Positions 1 to 6,920 of a stretch of DNA of 45,496 nucleotides are shown piece by piece. The translations under genes were made by a program, and so were the position numbers. The DNA is taken from NCBI GenBank assembly GCA_023247725.1, contig JAHFFW010000019.1, positions 1 to 45,496 of the forward strand. The letters are read 5' to 3'. The stretch is from Candidatus Omnitrophota bacterium. Its GTDB lineage: Bacteria > Omnitrophota > Gorgyraeia > Zapsychrales > JAHFFX01. Positions within the stretch are counted from its first letter, which is position 1. Every line of letters begins with the position of its first letter. Below the pieces are notes generated by a model. That model did not search any database and was not told the origin of the DNA. It was given only the letters and a program-made list of their open reading frames with translations.

Positions 1-2
1 GG

Positions 3-104
3 TCGGCAAAACGTAATCGTCTTAAGACCAAAATTACCTGGCATTTTACAAAGAGCAAGGCCCGAGACAAATTCGACAAAGCTTACGAAACTATTAAAAA
101 CTAG
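3..104 (+). pseudogene. C-terminal fragment of a probable transposase, cut by the window edge
   Basis: An open frame enters from the left edge and ends at a TAG at 102-104, giving 33 residues. The fragment contains ITWHFTKSKARDKFDKAYE, which resembles the C-terminal tail of IS630-type transposases, where an aromatic-Phe-Thr...Ala-Arg...Lys...Tyr pattern closes the protein. This is recalled similarity from a short fragment, so another basic protein is possible. No terminal inverted repeat can be recognised between here and the next gene at 154. Whether the full gene upstream is intact cannot be seen. Confidence 0.35.
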
Positions 105-153
105 GTTAACAGTGTACTAGCTTCTTTGCTTCTTAATACGAGCTCCACCCCCA

Positions 154-711
154 ATGAACCTCATCATTAATCCTAACCCGAAGGAAGACCATTACTCATT
201 GAGTGCTACCCTCGCAGCGCGTTTGGCCCATCACCTGTCTGGCGAAACGAAAACTATCCGGATTTACGAAGGGCCGCAGAATTATTTCCAATATCAATGC
301 CACCAGCCATGGATTGATTTGATGATCGAGGCCGCGGTCTTGATCATTCCGGTTCCCATGTGGAATTTCACGATTCCCGCAGCGCTCAAAGATTTTTTTG
401 ATAAGATCACCAAGGAGGGTCAACTCTGGAGGCTGGGAGAAGATAAAAATAGTTTTGTGGGACTTCTCAAAGATCGGCCCGTCTATATCATCATGACGAG
501 CGGGCTCATTTATCCGCCGGGAGACAAAAGGGATTTTGTTATTCCTTATCTCAAGGAATTCTTTGCATTTCTGGGCATCCGCAACGTCAAGGATTTTCGC
601 GTCGGAGGCGTGACGAACAGTCCGGAGCTTGTGCAGAATGCGGATTATATGGAGAAGACAACCAAAAAGATGTTCGCTGCCTTTGATCTTCCCTTGGATG
701 GGAACCGATAG
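154..711 (+). CDS. azoR: FMN-dependent NADH-azoreductase-like flavodoxin-fold reductase
   Basis: This 185-residue protein fits the AzoR/quinone reductase family, cytoplasmic flavoproteins that pass two electrons from NAD(P)H to azo dyes or quinones. The N-terminal strand MNLIINPNPKEDHYSLS is the FMN phosphate loop region, although the canonical glycine-serine pattern is altered to NPNPKEDHYS. The block VPMWNFTIPAALKDFFDKI (about residues 67-85) is the family hallmark, matching the PMYNF-S-IPA-LK motif at the flavin. A second flavin-contact segment is TSGLIYPPGDKRDF. The length is slightly below the usual 200 residues. The start is the first ATG of the frame, without a clear Shine-Dalgarno sequence. 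The next gene begins 8 bp after the stop, so the two are probably co-transcribed. The natural substrate cannot be read from sequence. Confidence 0.8.
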   Translation: MNLIINPNPKEDHYSLSATLAARLAHHLSGETKTIRIYEGPQNYFQYQCHQPWIDLMIEAAVLIIPVPMWNFTIPAALKDFFDKITKEGQLWRLGEDKNSFVGLLKDRPVYIIMTSGLIYPPGDKRDFVIPYLKEFFAFLGIRNVKDFRVGGVTNSPELVQNADYMEKTTKKMFAAFDLPLDGNR

Positions 712-719
712 CGCCTGTT

Positions 720-1916
720 ATGCCGGAACAATTCCCATTTGCCAGAAGGGCCAATTGGACTTTGGCGGCGAATCCCCTCATGGCTGCCTTCGAGGAGTTA
801 CGAAACAAAAAAGTTTCTGTTCTTGATCTGACCGAATCAAATCCTACTCGCTGCGGTTTTGCGTCCCTGCAAGAAAATATCATTGCGGCCCTCTCGAAGA
901 ACAGCAACCTGGTTTATGTCCCGAGCGCCAGTGGGATGCTGCCGGCGCGCCGGGCGATTGCACAATATTATCGTCGGAAAAACATTTCCTGTGATCCTTC
1001 CCGAATTTTTTTGACCTCGAGCACGAGCGAGGCCTACTCCTTCCTTTTGCGCTTGTTGTTGAATCCGGGGGAACGCCTGCTTGTTCCCATCCCCAGCTAC
1101 CCCTTATTCCAGTATTTGGCCGAATTGAATGATGTGGAACTCGACCATTATCCCTTGCGTTATGAAAACGGGTTATGGTCCATCGATCTGGACGCGTTGG
1201 CCGAATCGGTCACCTCCGAGACCCGCGCCATCATTCTTGTGAATCCTAATAATCCGACGGGATCTTTCCTTTCAGACGAGGAGCTGGTCGTCATCAATGC
1301 GATCGCCCGCAAACATCAATTGGCGCTCATCGGTGACGAAGTTTTTCTGGATTTTGTTTTGGAAGAAAGGGTGAGGCCTTTGAGTCTGGCGGAAAATGAA
1401 AGTGTCTTGACCTTTACCTTGGGCGGTATTTCCAAAAGTTTGGGGTTGCCGCAGATGAAGCTCGCCTGGATTGCCACCAACGGCCCGGCCGACGTGGTTC
1501 AAGCCGCTATAAAACGTTTGGAAATCATCCTCGATACATATCTGTCGGTCAATACACCCGTCCAAAACGCCTTGCCGCAATGGTTAGAACAACGCGAATC
1601 CATTCATCAGGAAATCCAAGAGAGGTTGCGGACAAATCTTCAACAGATATCAGATCAGGTTGCCCAGACCCCAGGCGTGCAGGCCCTGACCGTCCACGGG
1701 GGGTGGTATTTGATTTTGCGATTGCCCGATCATCGCGACGAAGAAGAATGGGTCATGGATTTTCTCCAAAAGGATCATGTCTTTGTGCATCCGGGATATT
1801 TTTTTGATTTTATAGATGAGCCCTATATCGTGATCAGTCTTTTGCCCGAGCCACTCATCATACAAAAGGGCCTCGTCTCCATTTTGAAAAGAATCCAATC
1901 GGCTAGGACGAAATAA
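720..1916 (+). CDS. PLP-dependent class I/II aminotransferase
   Basis: This 398-residue fold-type I aminotransferase moves an amino group between an amino acid and a keto acid using pyridoxal phosphate. Visible landmarks are the N-terminal LTESNPTR substrate loop, LVNPNNPTGSFLSDEEL (the NPNNPTG motif that contacts PLP), GDEVFLDFVL (PLP-ring aspartate) and GGISKSLGLPQMKLAW, where K239 is the Schiff-base lysine. An arginine in the C-terminal domain (YLILRLPDH) probably holds the substrate carboxylate. The order and length are normal for the AspC/AlaT superfamily. The particular amino acid cannot be assigned. It follows the flavin reductase by 8 bp. Downstream lies a double palindrome (1926-1974). 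Confidence 0.88.
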   Translation: MPEQFPFARRANWTLAANPLMAAFEELRNKKVSVLDLTESNPTRCGFASLQENIIAALSKNSNLVYVPSASGMLPARRAIAQYYRRKNISCDPSRIFLTSSTSEAYSFLLRLLLNPGERLLVPIPSYPLFQYLAELNDVELDHYPLRYENGLWSIDLDALAESVTSETRAIILVNPNNPTGSFLSDEELVVINAIARKHQLALIGDEVFLDFVLEERVRPLSLAENESVLTFTLGGISKSLGLPQMKLAWIATNGPADVVQAAIKRLEIILDTYLSVNTPVQNALPQWLEQRESIHQEIQERLRTNLQQISDQVAQTPGVQALTVHGGWYLILRLPDHRDEEEWVMDFLQKDHVFVHPGYFFDFIDEPYIVISLLPEPLIIQKGLVSILKRIQSARTK

Positions 1917-1925
1917 AAGGCCACC

Positions 1926-1974
1926 CTCTCACCCCGGGAGTGAGAGAAGGGTACTCTCACCCCCGGGGTGAGAG
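1926..1974. repeat. Two tandem CTCTCACCCC palindromes
   Basis: Two near-perfect 21-bp palindromes, CTCTCACCCCGGGAGTGAGAG (1926-1946, one mismatch) and CTCTCACCCC-CGGGGTGAGAG (1954-1974), sit 7 bp apart in the gap after the aminotransferase. A third copy lies at 40249-40269 after lolD. The G+C-rich stems lack a T-run, so they do not look like ordinary terminators. They are probably a dispersed extragenic palindrome family. Confidence 0.75.
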
Positions 1975-1999
1975 GAACTGATTCTAAGTGATGCTTCAT

Positions 2000-2034
2000 C
2001 GACGAAAAATCGACGAAAAATCAGCTTGCAAGCT
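2000..2034. repeat. 11-bp tandem duplication followed by a 12-bp palindrome
   Basis: CGACGAAAAAT occurs twice head to tail (2000-2010 and 2011-2021). It is followed directly by the perfect palindrome AGCTTGCAAGCT (2023-2034). The block ends 17 bp before the dCMP deaminase start and could be an operator or the remains of a repeat. Nothing in the sequence decides between these. Confidence 0.5.
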
Positions 2035-2051
2035 TTGATCGTTTTGATAAG

Positions 2052-2564
2052 ATGGATACCATTAAAGAAAGGATTGCGAGAATCATGTCTCACCATCGAC
2101 CGGACTGGGATGAATATTTTATGAAACTGGCGATGCTCGCCTCGGAGAGGGCAACCTGCCCGAGGATGCATTGCGGTTGCGTTCTGGTCAAGCATAAGAA
2201 TGTGATCGCCACCGGCTATAACGGATCCATCCCCGGGGATGACCATTGCGAGGATGTCGGTTGCCTCGTTATTGATAACCATTGCGTGCGCACCGTCCAC
2301 GCGGAGATGAATGCCCTGGTTCAGGCCGCCAAACGCGGTCATGCCGTGGAAGGCGCAACGGCCTATGTGACCAATATGCCCTGCACGTCGTGCGCAAAGG
2401 CGATCATTACCGCCGGAGTCAAACGCGTCGTCGTCTTCTCCGACTTTCATGACACGCTGGCCAAAGACTTTTTTTCCAAAGCCAGGGTTCTCATCGATAA
2501 AATCCCCATGCCATCTCCCGAGATCAGATACGATCTCAAAAGCTACACGTCCGCTCGAAAATAA
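2052..2564 (+). CDS. comEB: Deoxycytidylate (dCMP) deaminase
   Basis: dCMP deaminase converts dCMP to dUMP with a catalytic zinc, feeding thymidylate synthesis in the cytosol. The 170-residue protein has the full cytidine/deoxycytidylate deaminase signature: VHAEMNAL with zinc ligand H83 and proton-shuttle E85, then MPCTSCAKAI with zinc ligands C111 and C114. The ATGYNGSIPG segment is the substrate loop typical of ComEB-like dCMP deaminases. Extra cysteine/histidine positions (CPRMHCGC, HCEDVGC, DNHC) match the second structural zinc site seen in bacterial and T4 dCMP deaminases. The start ATG at 2052 follows a repeat-containing gap. A response-regulator gene follows 18 bp downstream. Confidence 0.93.
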   Translation: MDTIKERIARIMSHHRPDWDEYFMKLAMLASERATCPRMHCGCVLVKHKNVIATGYNGSIPGDDHCEDVGCLVIDNHCVRTVHAEMNALVQAAKRGHAVEGATAYVTNMPCTSCAKAIITAGVKRVVVFSDFHDTLAKDFFSKARVLIDKIPMPSPEIRYDLKSYTSARK

Positions 2565-2582
2565 ATTCTCCGAAGTTTAATT

Positions 2583-2990
2583 ATGGAAACTTTTAATAAT
2601 CAATTTAAAATATTGATTGCCGATGACGAAGAGGATGTGCTCGAGATTATGGCCAAACGGATTGGCCAGGAAGGTTATAGCATCCTCAAAGCCAGGGATG
2701 GCCAAGAGGCATGGGACTTGATTCGTTCCGAGTCGCCGGATGTCATTCTTCTGGATTTAACCATGCCGCGGATGGATGGATTTGCGGTTTTAAAAAATCT
2801 GCGCGAGCATCCTCCATCGGACAAATGGCAGCCAGTCATCATTGTTTCCGCCCAAGGCGAAATGACGTCCCTCCAGAAGGGAATGTCTCTCGAAGCCGAT
2901 CATTACCTGACCAAGCCCTGCCAAATGGAAGAAATCCTGCGCGCCATTCGGACCATGATCAGCCTCATTCCGCAGCGGAAAGCCAAATAG
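2583..2990 (+). CDS. Single-domain response regulator receiver (CheY-like)
   Basis: This 135-residue protein is only a receiver domain with no DNA-binding or enzymatic output. It would accept a phosphoryl group from a histidine kinase and signal by protein contact. Conserved features are the acidic pocket ADDEED (D14, D15), the phospho-acceptor D58 in LLDLTMPRMDG, the switch serine in IIVSAQGEM and the conserved lysine in YLTKPCQMEE. No histidine kinase gene is in the window, so its partner is unknown. Downstream, 90 bp separate it from the hydrolase gene; that gap holds no feature I can recognise. Confidence 0.9.
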   Translation: METFNNQFKILIADDEEDVLEIMAKRIGQEGYSILKARDGQEAWDLIRSESPDVILLDLTMPRMDGFAVLKNLREHPPSDKWQPVIIVSAQGEMTSLQKGMSLEADHYLTKPCQMEEILRAIRTMISLIPQRKAK

Positions 2991-3079
2991 GAAGTCGAGA
3001 GAGAACATTCGCTGTCGGTTTTCTGCGATCGGCTGCCGGGCAACAACCCGAAGGCTGAAAGTCGACCGCAATAATTCCG

Positions 3080-3913
3080 ATGGCCAAAGGAGCGATCAAA
3101 ATCTTGCTGACATCCATCTTCCTTATCGGGATCGGTTTTTTTTTGTACGTTCGTTATCTAGAGCACACGGGAATTTTTTTCCCCACGCGTCCGCTTAGCG
3201 CCAGCCCTGCCGACTTTGGAATTGCCTTTGACGAGGTCAGGCTGCGAACCGAAGATGGCGTGCAGATCCATGGCTGGTTTCTCAAAAATCCGCCTAACCG
3301 CAGCGCGTTCATTTACTTGCACGGCAATGCCGGCAACATTGCGGATCGCCTCGAAAAACTCGCCCTGATGATGAAGCTGGGAACCAACATCCTCATTATT
3401 GATTACCGGGGATTTGGCCAAAGCGAAGGGACACCGACGGAACAGGGCCTCTACAAAGACGCCCGGGCCGCCTATGATTACTTGCTCACCCGTCCCGATG
3501 TTGATTCTAAAAAGATCGTGGTTTATGGCGCCTCGCTGGGAGGAGTCGTCGCCATTGATCTGGCCGCGCACCGGCCTCTGGCCGGTCTCATCGTGGATTC
3601 CACGTTCACGTGTGCGGCGGACATGGCCCGGCGCCTGTATCCGTTTATCCCGAGTTTCTTTCTATCGGTGAAAATGTGTTCCGATGTAAAGATCAAAGAG
3701 ATCACGATTCCAAAACTTTTTATCCATTCGCCAGAAGACGAGGTCATTGCTTTTTCGTTGGGAAAAAAACTTTACGAATCCGCCCCGCCGCCCAAGGAAT
3801 TCTTAGAGACCCATGGCCGGCACAATGATAACCATATCGCCTCGCAGGCGCAATGGTTCGGTGGGATCAAAGATTTCCTGAAAGAAATTCACGTCACCGA
3901 AAGCCAGAATTAA
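3080..3913 (+). CDS. Membrane-anchored alpha/beta hydrolase (BEM46/ABHD13-like)
   Basis: An N-terminal hydrophobic segment (about residues 5-24, ILLTSIFLIGIGFFLYVRYL) anchors the protein or acts as an uncleaved signal. The rest is a serine alpha/beta hydrolase. The oxyanion region is YLHGNAGNIADR, the nucleophile elbow GASLGG carries S152, SPEDEVI supplies the acid, and the HGRHNDNH segment near the C-terminus supplies the histidine. This arrangement matches the BEM46/ABHD13 family, whose substrates are mostly unknown. It precedes the GH5 gene with only a 3-bp gap, so the two are likely translated from one mRNA. An esterase or peptidase role cannot be separated by sequence. Confidence 0.85.
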   Translation: MAKGAIKILLTSIFLIGIGFFLYVRYLEHTGIFFPTRPLSASPADFGIAFDEVRLRTEDGVQIHGWFLKNPPNRSAFIYLHGNAGNIADRLEKLALMMKLGTNILIIDYRGFGQSEGTPTEQGLYKDARAAYDYLLTRPDVDSKKIVVYGASLGGVVAIDLAAHRPLAGLIVDSTFTCAADMARRLYPFIPSFFLSVKMCSDVKIKEITIPKLFIHSPEDEVIAFSLGKKLYESAPPPKEFLETHGRHNDNHIASQAQWFGGIKDFLKEIHVTESQN

Positions 3914-3916
3914 CCC

Positions 3917-5170
3917 ATGGACCATTTGACGGCTGTAAAAACCGAGATTGTCGACGAAGACCGTAAACCGGTGCGGTTAAGGGGAGTGAACCTGGGCGGC
4001 TGGCTCATGATGGAGGCCTATATTTTATATGCGCCCAACCGGGCGGAGCAGCTGTTCAAAAAACACTTCGTCAAGAAGCTCGGCGTTCGCGCCTTGCAGG
4101 ATTTTGAAAAGAATTTCCGCGATCATTTTATCCGGGAAAAGGATATCGAAAACATCGGTCGCTTAGGATTTAATTGCATCCGTGTTCCTTTTAATTTTCG
4201 TCTCATCGAGAAACAACCTTACCGATATGACCGCCGCGGATTGGAGTATCTGGACCGGCTGATCAGTTGGGCGAAAGAATACGGGATCTGGATCATTCTG
4301 GATTTGCATGCCGCGCCAGGGGCCCAAAACCATGATTGGCATTCTGATAGTCTGGGAAAGGCAGGGCTTTGGCAAAGACCGGAATTCCAGGAGCGAGTCT
4401 ATGCGCTGTGGGAATTCCTCGCGGACCATTACCGTGATGAGGACACGATCGCAGGGTATGACCTTCTCAATGAGGCTGTCCTCGCCGATCATCAGCTCTT
4501 GAATCGTTTTTACCAACGTCTCATGAAAAGAATTCGCGCGATTGACAAGCGCCATATCCTTTTTGTCGAAGGCAATCATTGGGCCCAAGACATCGATTGT
4601 TTGGAGGATTTTTCCGACGATAATTTAGCCTTGAGCATTCACTTTTATCATCCTTTAGAATTTACCTTCAATCTCGTGCCGCAACAAAGTTATCCTTTAG
4701 GGAATGGTCCTTCCCGATTCGATCGGCAAACCATACGGCATCGGTTGAGGCCGTATGCCCAAAAGGCCAAGCGAACAAAACGCCCGCTTTACGTGGGTGA
4801 ATTTGGGGTTAATGCCCGGGAAGGAAAATATGGCGAAGATCACTATCTGCACGATCTGCTGGTAGGTTTTGAAGAATTTGGATTCCATTGGACTTACTGG
4901 ACGTATAAGGCGGTCAAAAACGGGATTCTCCCCGACGGGATTTACAGCTATTTGGATAATCCCGCCTGGGTGAATCGGGCAGGCCCATTAACCGGCTGGG
5001 AGACCTACGCAAATCTTTGGCCCCAAGAAAGGCAGGCGATTGTCAAAAGTTGGGAAACCGATGCCTTTCGTCCCAATCCGTCGGTCCTCACGGCTTTGCA
5101 AAATGCCCTCCGCTATTCTGCTACGCCCCGCCGTGGCGGGGTTTCGCAGCAATATTCTTTGGCAGAATAA
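3917..5170 (+). CDS. Glycoside hydrolase family 5 protein
   Basis: This 417-residue retaining glycosidase has a TIM-barrel fold. The N-terminal RGVNLGGWLMMEAY is typical of the GH5 beta-glucanase and exo-1,3-glucanase type. The acid/base is E186 in GYDLLNEAVL and the nucleophile is E295 in LYVGEFGVN. Supporting motifs are CIRVPFNF, ILDLHAAPGAQN and LSIHFYHPLEF. No signal peptide is visible at this ATG, so the enzyme looks cytoplasmic unless the start lies elsewhere; it could act on imported oligosaccharides or stored glucan. The last 19 residues, starting RYSATPRRGG, are encoded by a palindromic repeat (5114-5169) and are probably not part of the fold. The exact substrate is uncertain. Confidence 0.86.
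   Translation: MDHLTAVKTEIVDEDRKPVRLRGVNLGGWLMMEAYILYAPNRAEQLFKKHFVKKLGVRALQDFEKNFRDHFIREKDIENIGRLGFNCIRVPFNFRLIEKQPYRYDRRGLEYLDRLISWAKEYGIWIILDLHAAPGAQNHDWHSDSLGKAGLWQRPEFQERVYALWEFLADHYRDEDTIAGYDLLNEAVLADHQLLNRFYQRLMKRIRAIDKRHILFVEGNHWAQDIDCLEDFSDDNLALSIHFYHPLEFTFNLVPQQSYPLGNGPSRFDRQTIRHRLRPYAQKAKRTKRPLYVGEFGVNAREGKYGEDHYLHDLLVGFEEFGFHWTYWTYKAVKNGILPDGIYSYLDNPAWVNRAGPLTGWETYANLWPQERQAIVKSWETDAFRPNPSVLTALQNALRYSATPRRGGVSQQYSLAE
5114..5169. repeat. Palindromic repeat forming the 3' end of the GH5 gene
   Basis: The core is CCCCGCC-gt-GGCGGGG (5126-5141), with looser outer arms (TATTCTGCT at one end and AGAATA at the other). The repeat supplies the last codons and overlaps the TAA of the GH5 frame, so it appears to have inserted at, or replaced, the original gene end. 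Confidence 0.6.
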
Positions 5171-5198
5171 TTGCTCCGAAGCAAAAAAACCAGTTTTA

Positions 5199-5301
5199 CT
5201 GACTTCCGTATAAATAATACAATATTTACGGAAGCAGTACTGCCAACGCAGGCAATAACTTATGACTATAAGACGAGTACCATTACTTATGCGTTGGTCA
5301 G
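5199..5301 (-). repeat. MITE-like two-hairpin element, copy A
   Basis: This element of about 103 bp is bounded by CTGAC...GTCAG. It contains two adjacent hairpins: CTTCCGTA pairs with TACGGAAG, and CTGCCAACGC pairs with GCGTTGGTCAG. Its reverse complement aligns with 21001-21100 across the whole length, and its CCAACGC half also matches 39493-39536. It lies between the GH5 stop and the Shine-Dalgarno sequence of the methyltransferase gene. There is no coding capacity, so any mobility would need a transposase supplied from elsewhere. Confidence 0.8.
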
Positions 5302-5326
5302 TAGTACTTTTACGAAGGAGAATAAA

Positions 5327-6127
5327 TTGATCACGAGTTTTTCCAATCCGGCCATCAAAAGGATCAGGCATTTGCGCGAACGCCAGGGCCGCAAGGCCAT
5401 GGGATTAACTTTGGTCGACGGAATTCGGGAAATCCGTTCGGCATTAAAAGCGTCGGTTGAAATCGCCGAATGTTTTTTATGCCCTCAATTGATTCGAAAT
5501 GCCGAAGGCAAAGACCTCCTGCGTTTATTGAAACAGCAAGATTTTTCGATTTCGGAGGTGACCCCGGAAATTTTTGCAAAAATTTCCTTTGGTGATCGGC
5601 AGGAAGGAATCCTGGTCGTGGCCCAGATCCCGCCCTCGAATTTAGACTCCTTGCCTTTACAAGCCGAGCCATTATTGATCGTCGTCGAACATTTGGAGAA
5701 GCCCGGGAATCTTGGCGCTATTTTGCGCACCGCTGATACGGCGGGCGTTGGTGCCGTTTTGGTCTGCGATCCGGCGACCGACATCTTTAATCCCAACGTC
5801 ATCCGGGCGAGCTTAGGTGCGGTGTTTGCTGTTCCCTGCGCGGTTTGTTCCAATCAGGAGGCCTGGAATTTTTTGAAAAAGCGGGGAATACGGATTCTGG
5901 CTTCCACTCCGGCGGCAACAACACTTTATACGCAGGTCAGGATGACACGACCGGTCGCGATTGTTTTGGGAAGTGAAGAATCTGGTTTGAGTTCCTTTTG
6001 GGAAAAGCTTGCCGACGAGAAAATTAAAATACCCATGGCCGGCCAAGTGAATTCTTTGAACGTTTCCGCCGCCGCGGCGATTTTGGTGTACGAGGCGTTG
6101 AGGCAGCGAATAGCGGGTAGCGGATAG
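5327..6127 (+). CDS. SpoU/TrmH-family RNA 2'-O-methyltransferase
   Basis: A SPOUT-fold enzyme that methylates a ribose 2'-hydroxyl in tRNA or 23S rRNA using SAM. The start is the TTG at 5327, preceded by AAGGAG, which gives 266 residues. An upstream in-frame ATG at 5171 would translate through the MITE-like repeat and is rejected. The N-terminal part (ITSFSNPAIKRIRHLRERQGR...LVDGIREI) is the substrate-binding L30e-like domain. The three SpoU motifs follow: GNLGAILRTADTAGV, AIVLGSEESGLS and IPMAGQVNSLNVSAAAAI. The domain order matches RlmB and TsnR/YsgA-type enzymes; the modified nucleotide is unknown. The last residues lie in the left arm of the hairpin repeat at 6105-6195. Confidence 0.88.
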   Translation: MITSFSNPAIKRIRHLRERQGRKAMGLTLVDGIREIRSALKASVEIAECFLCPQLIRNAEGKDLLRLLKQQDFSISEVTPEIFAKISFGDRQEGILVVAQIPPSNLDSLPLQAEPLLIVVEHLEKPGNLGAILRTADTAGVGAVLVCDPATDIFNPNVIRASLGAVFAVPCAVCSNQEAWNFLKKRGIRILASTPAATTLYTQVRMTRPVAIVLGSEESGLSSFWEKLADEKIKIPMAGQVNSLNVSAAAAILVYEALRQRIAGSG

Positions 6128-6195
6128 TAGTCGTCAGTCAACCCGAGCCTGAGAACTGATTACGACTAACCGCTTTTCGCTATCCGCTATCCGCT
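6105..6195. repeat. Long imperfect hairpin built of GCGGATA units
   Basis: The left arm carries AGCGAATAGCGGGTAGCGGA followed by TAGTAGTCGT. The right arm carries ACGACTAACCGC followed by CGCTATCCGCTATCCGCT. The arms pair over more than 30 bp with a few bulges. The repeat covers the last seven or so codons and the stop of the methyltransferase, and ends 5 bp before the RluB-like start codon. Confidence 0.75.
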
Positions 6196-6200
6196 AAAGC

Positions 6201-6914
6201 ATGCGATTACAACTATTCCTCTCCCACAACGGTGTCTGTTCCCGACGCGAGGCCATGGAGAAAATCCAGGCGGGGCACGTGCAGGTCAATGGCAGCCTCG
6301 TGACCGAACCCTCTTGGGAGGTCGATCCTTTTAAGGACACGGTGGAGGTGGAAGGGCGGCTCATTGCAAAAAAGGAGTACATTTCCATTCTCCTCAATAA
6401 ACCCGCCGGAACCATCACTACGACCGAAGATGAGCACGCCGACAAAACCGTCATGGATCTTTTGCCGGAGGAATTTCAGCATTTGAAGCCGGTCGGGAGA
6501 TTGGACAAAGACACCGAAGGGTTATTGTTGTTAACGAACGACGGAGATCTTGCCTACCGTTTGACGCATCCAAAATTCTTGGTGGATAAAACCTACATCG
6601 TCCTCATCGATGGCGTCCTTTCTCCGGAACAGCAAAAACGCCTGGAGAAAGGAATCCCGATTGAGGACCGGACAACCGCGCCGGCGAAAGTCAAAATCCT
6701 GCGCTGCGCCAAACACCAAACGGATTTTGAAATCACGATCCACGAGGGCCGCAAACGACAGATTCGTTTGATGCTCGAAGCCCTCGGCCATAAAGTGGAA
6801 TATCTCAAAAGAATCCGGCAGGGAGCTTTGAGCTTGGGAAATTTGCCCGCCGGGAAATGGCGAAGGCTGCTGCCGGCGGAAATCGAACGCATAAAGGCCA
6901 GCGGGCGCCCTTAA
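6201..6914 (+). CDS. rluB: RsuA/RluB-family rRNA pseudouridine synthase
   Basis: This enzyme isomerises a uridine in rRNA to pseudouridine. An N-terminal S4 RNA-binding domain (MRLQLFLSHNGVCSRREAME...GHVQVNG) precedes the synthase domain. The catalytic motif GRLDKDTEGLLLLTNDG holds the nucleophilic aspartate, and the conserved KTY and EGRKRQIRLML segments follow. At 237 residues it has the usual size without the long C-terminal tail of E. coli RluB. The genes for this enzyme and the SpoU enzyme are separated only by a hairpin repeat, so two rRNA/tRNA modifiers sit together. RsuA (16S) and RluB/RluE (23S) types cannot be cleanly split by eye; RluB is the better guess. Confidence 0.88.
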   Translation: MRLQLFLSHNGVCSRREAMEKIQAGHVQVNGSLVTEPSWEVDPFKDTVEVEGRLIAKKEYISILLNKPAGTITTTEDEHADKTVMDLLPEEFQHLKPVGRLDKDTEGLLLLTNDGDLAYRLTHPKFLVDKTYIVLIDGVLSPEQQKRLEKGIPIEDRTTAPAKVKILRCAKHQTDFEITIHEGRKRQIRLMLEALGHKVEYLKRIRQGALSLGNLPAGKWRRLLPAEIERIKASGRP

Positions 6915-6920
6915 AATCCT

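Noticed and set aside
5171-5326. A longer start for the SpoU methyltransferase at ATG 5171
   Set aside because: The extra 52 codons read through the MITE-like repeat and are not family-like. TTG 5327 has AAGGAG and begins at the conserved domain.
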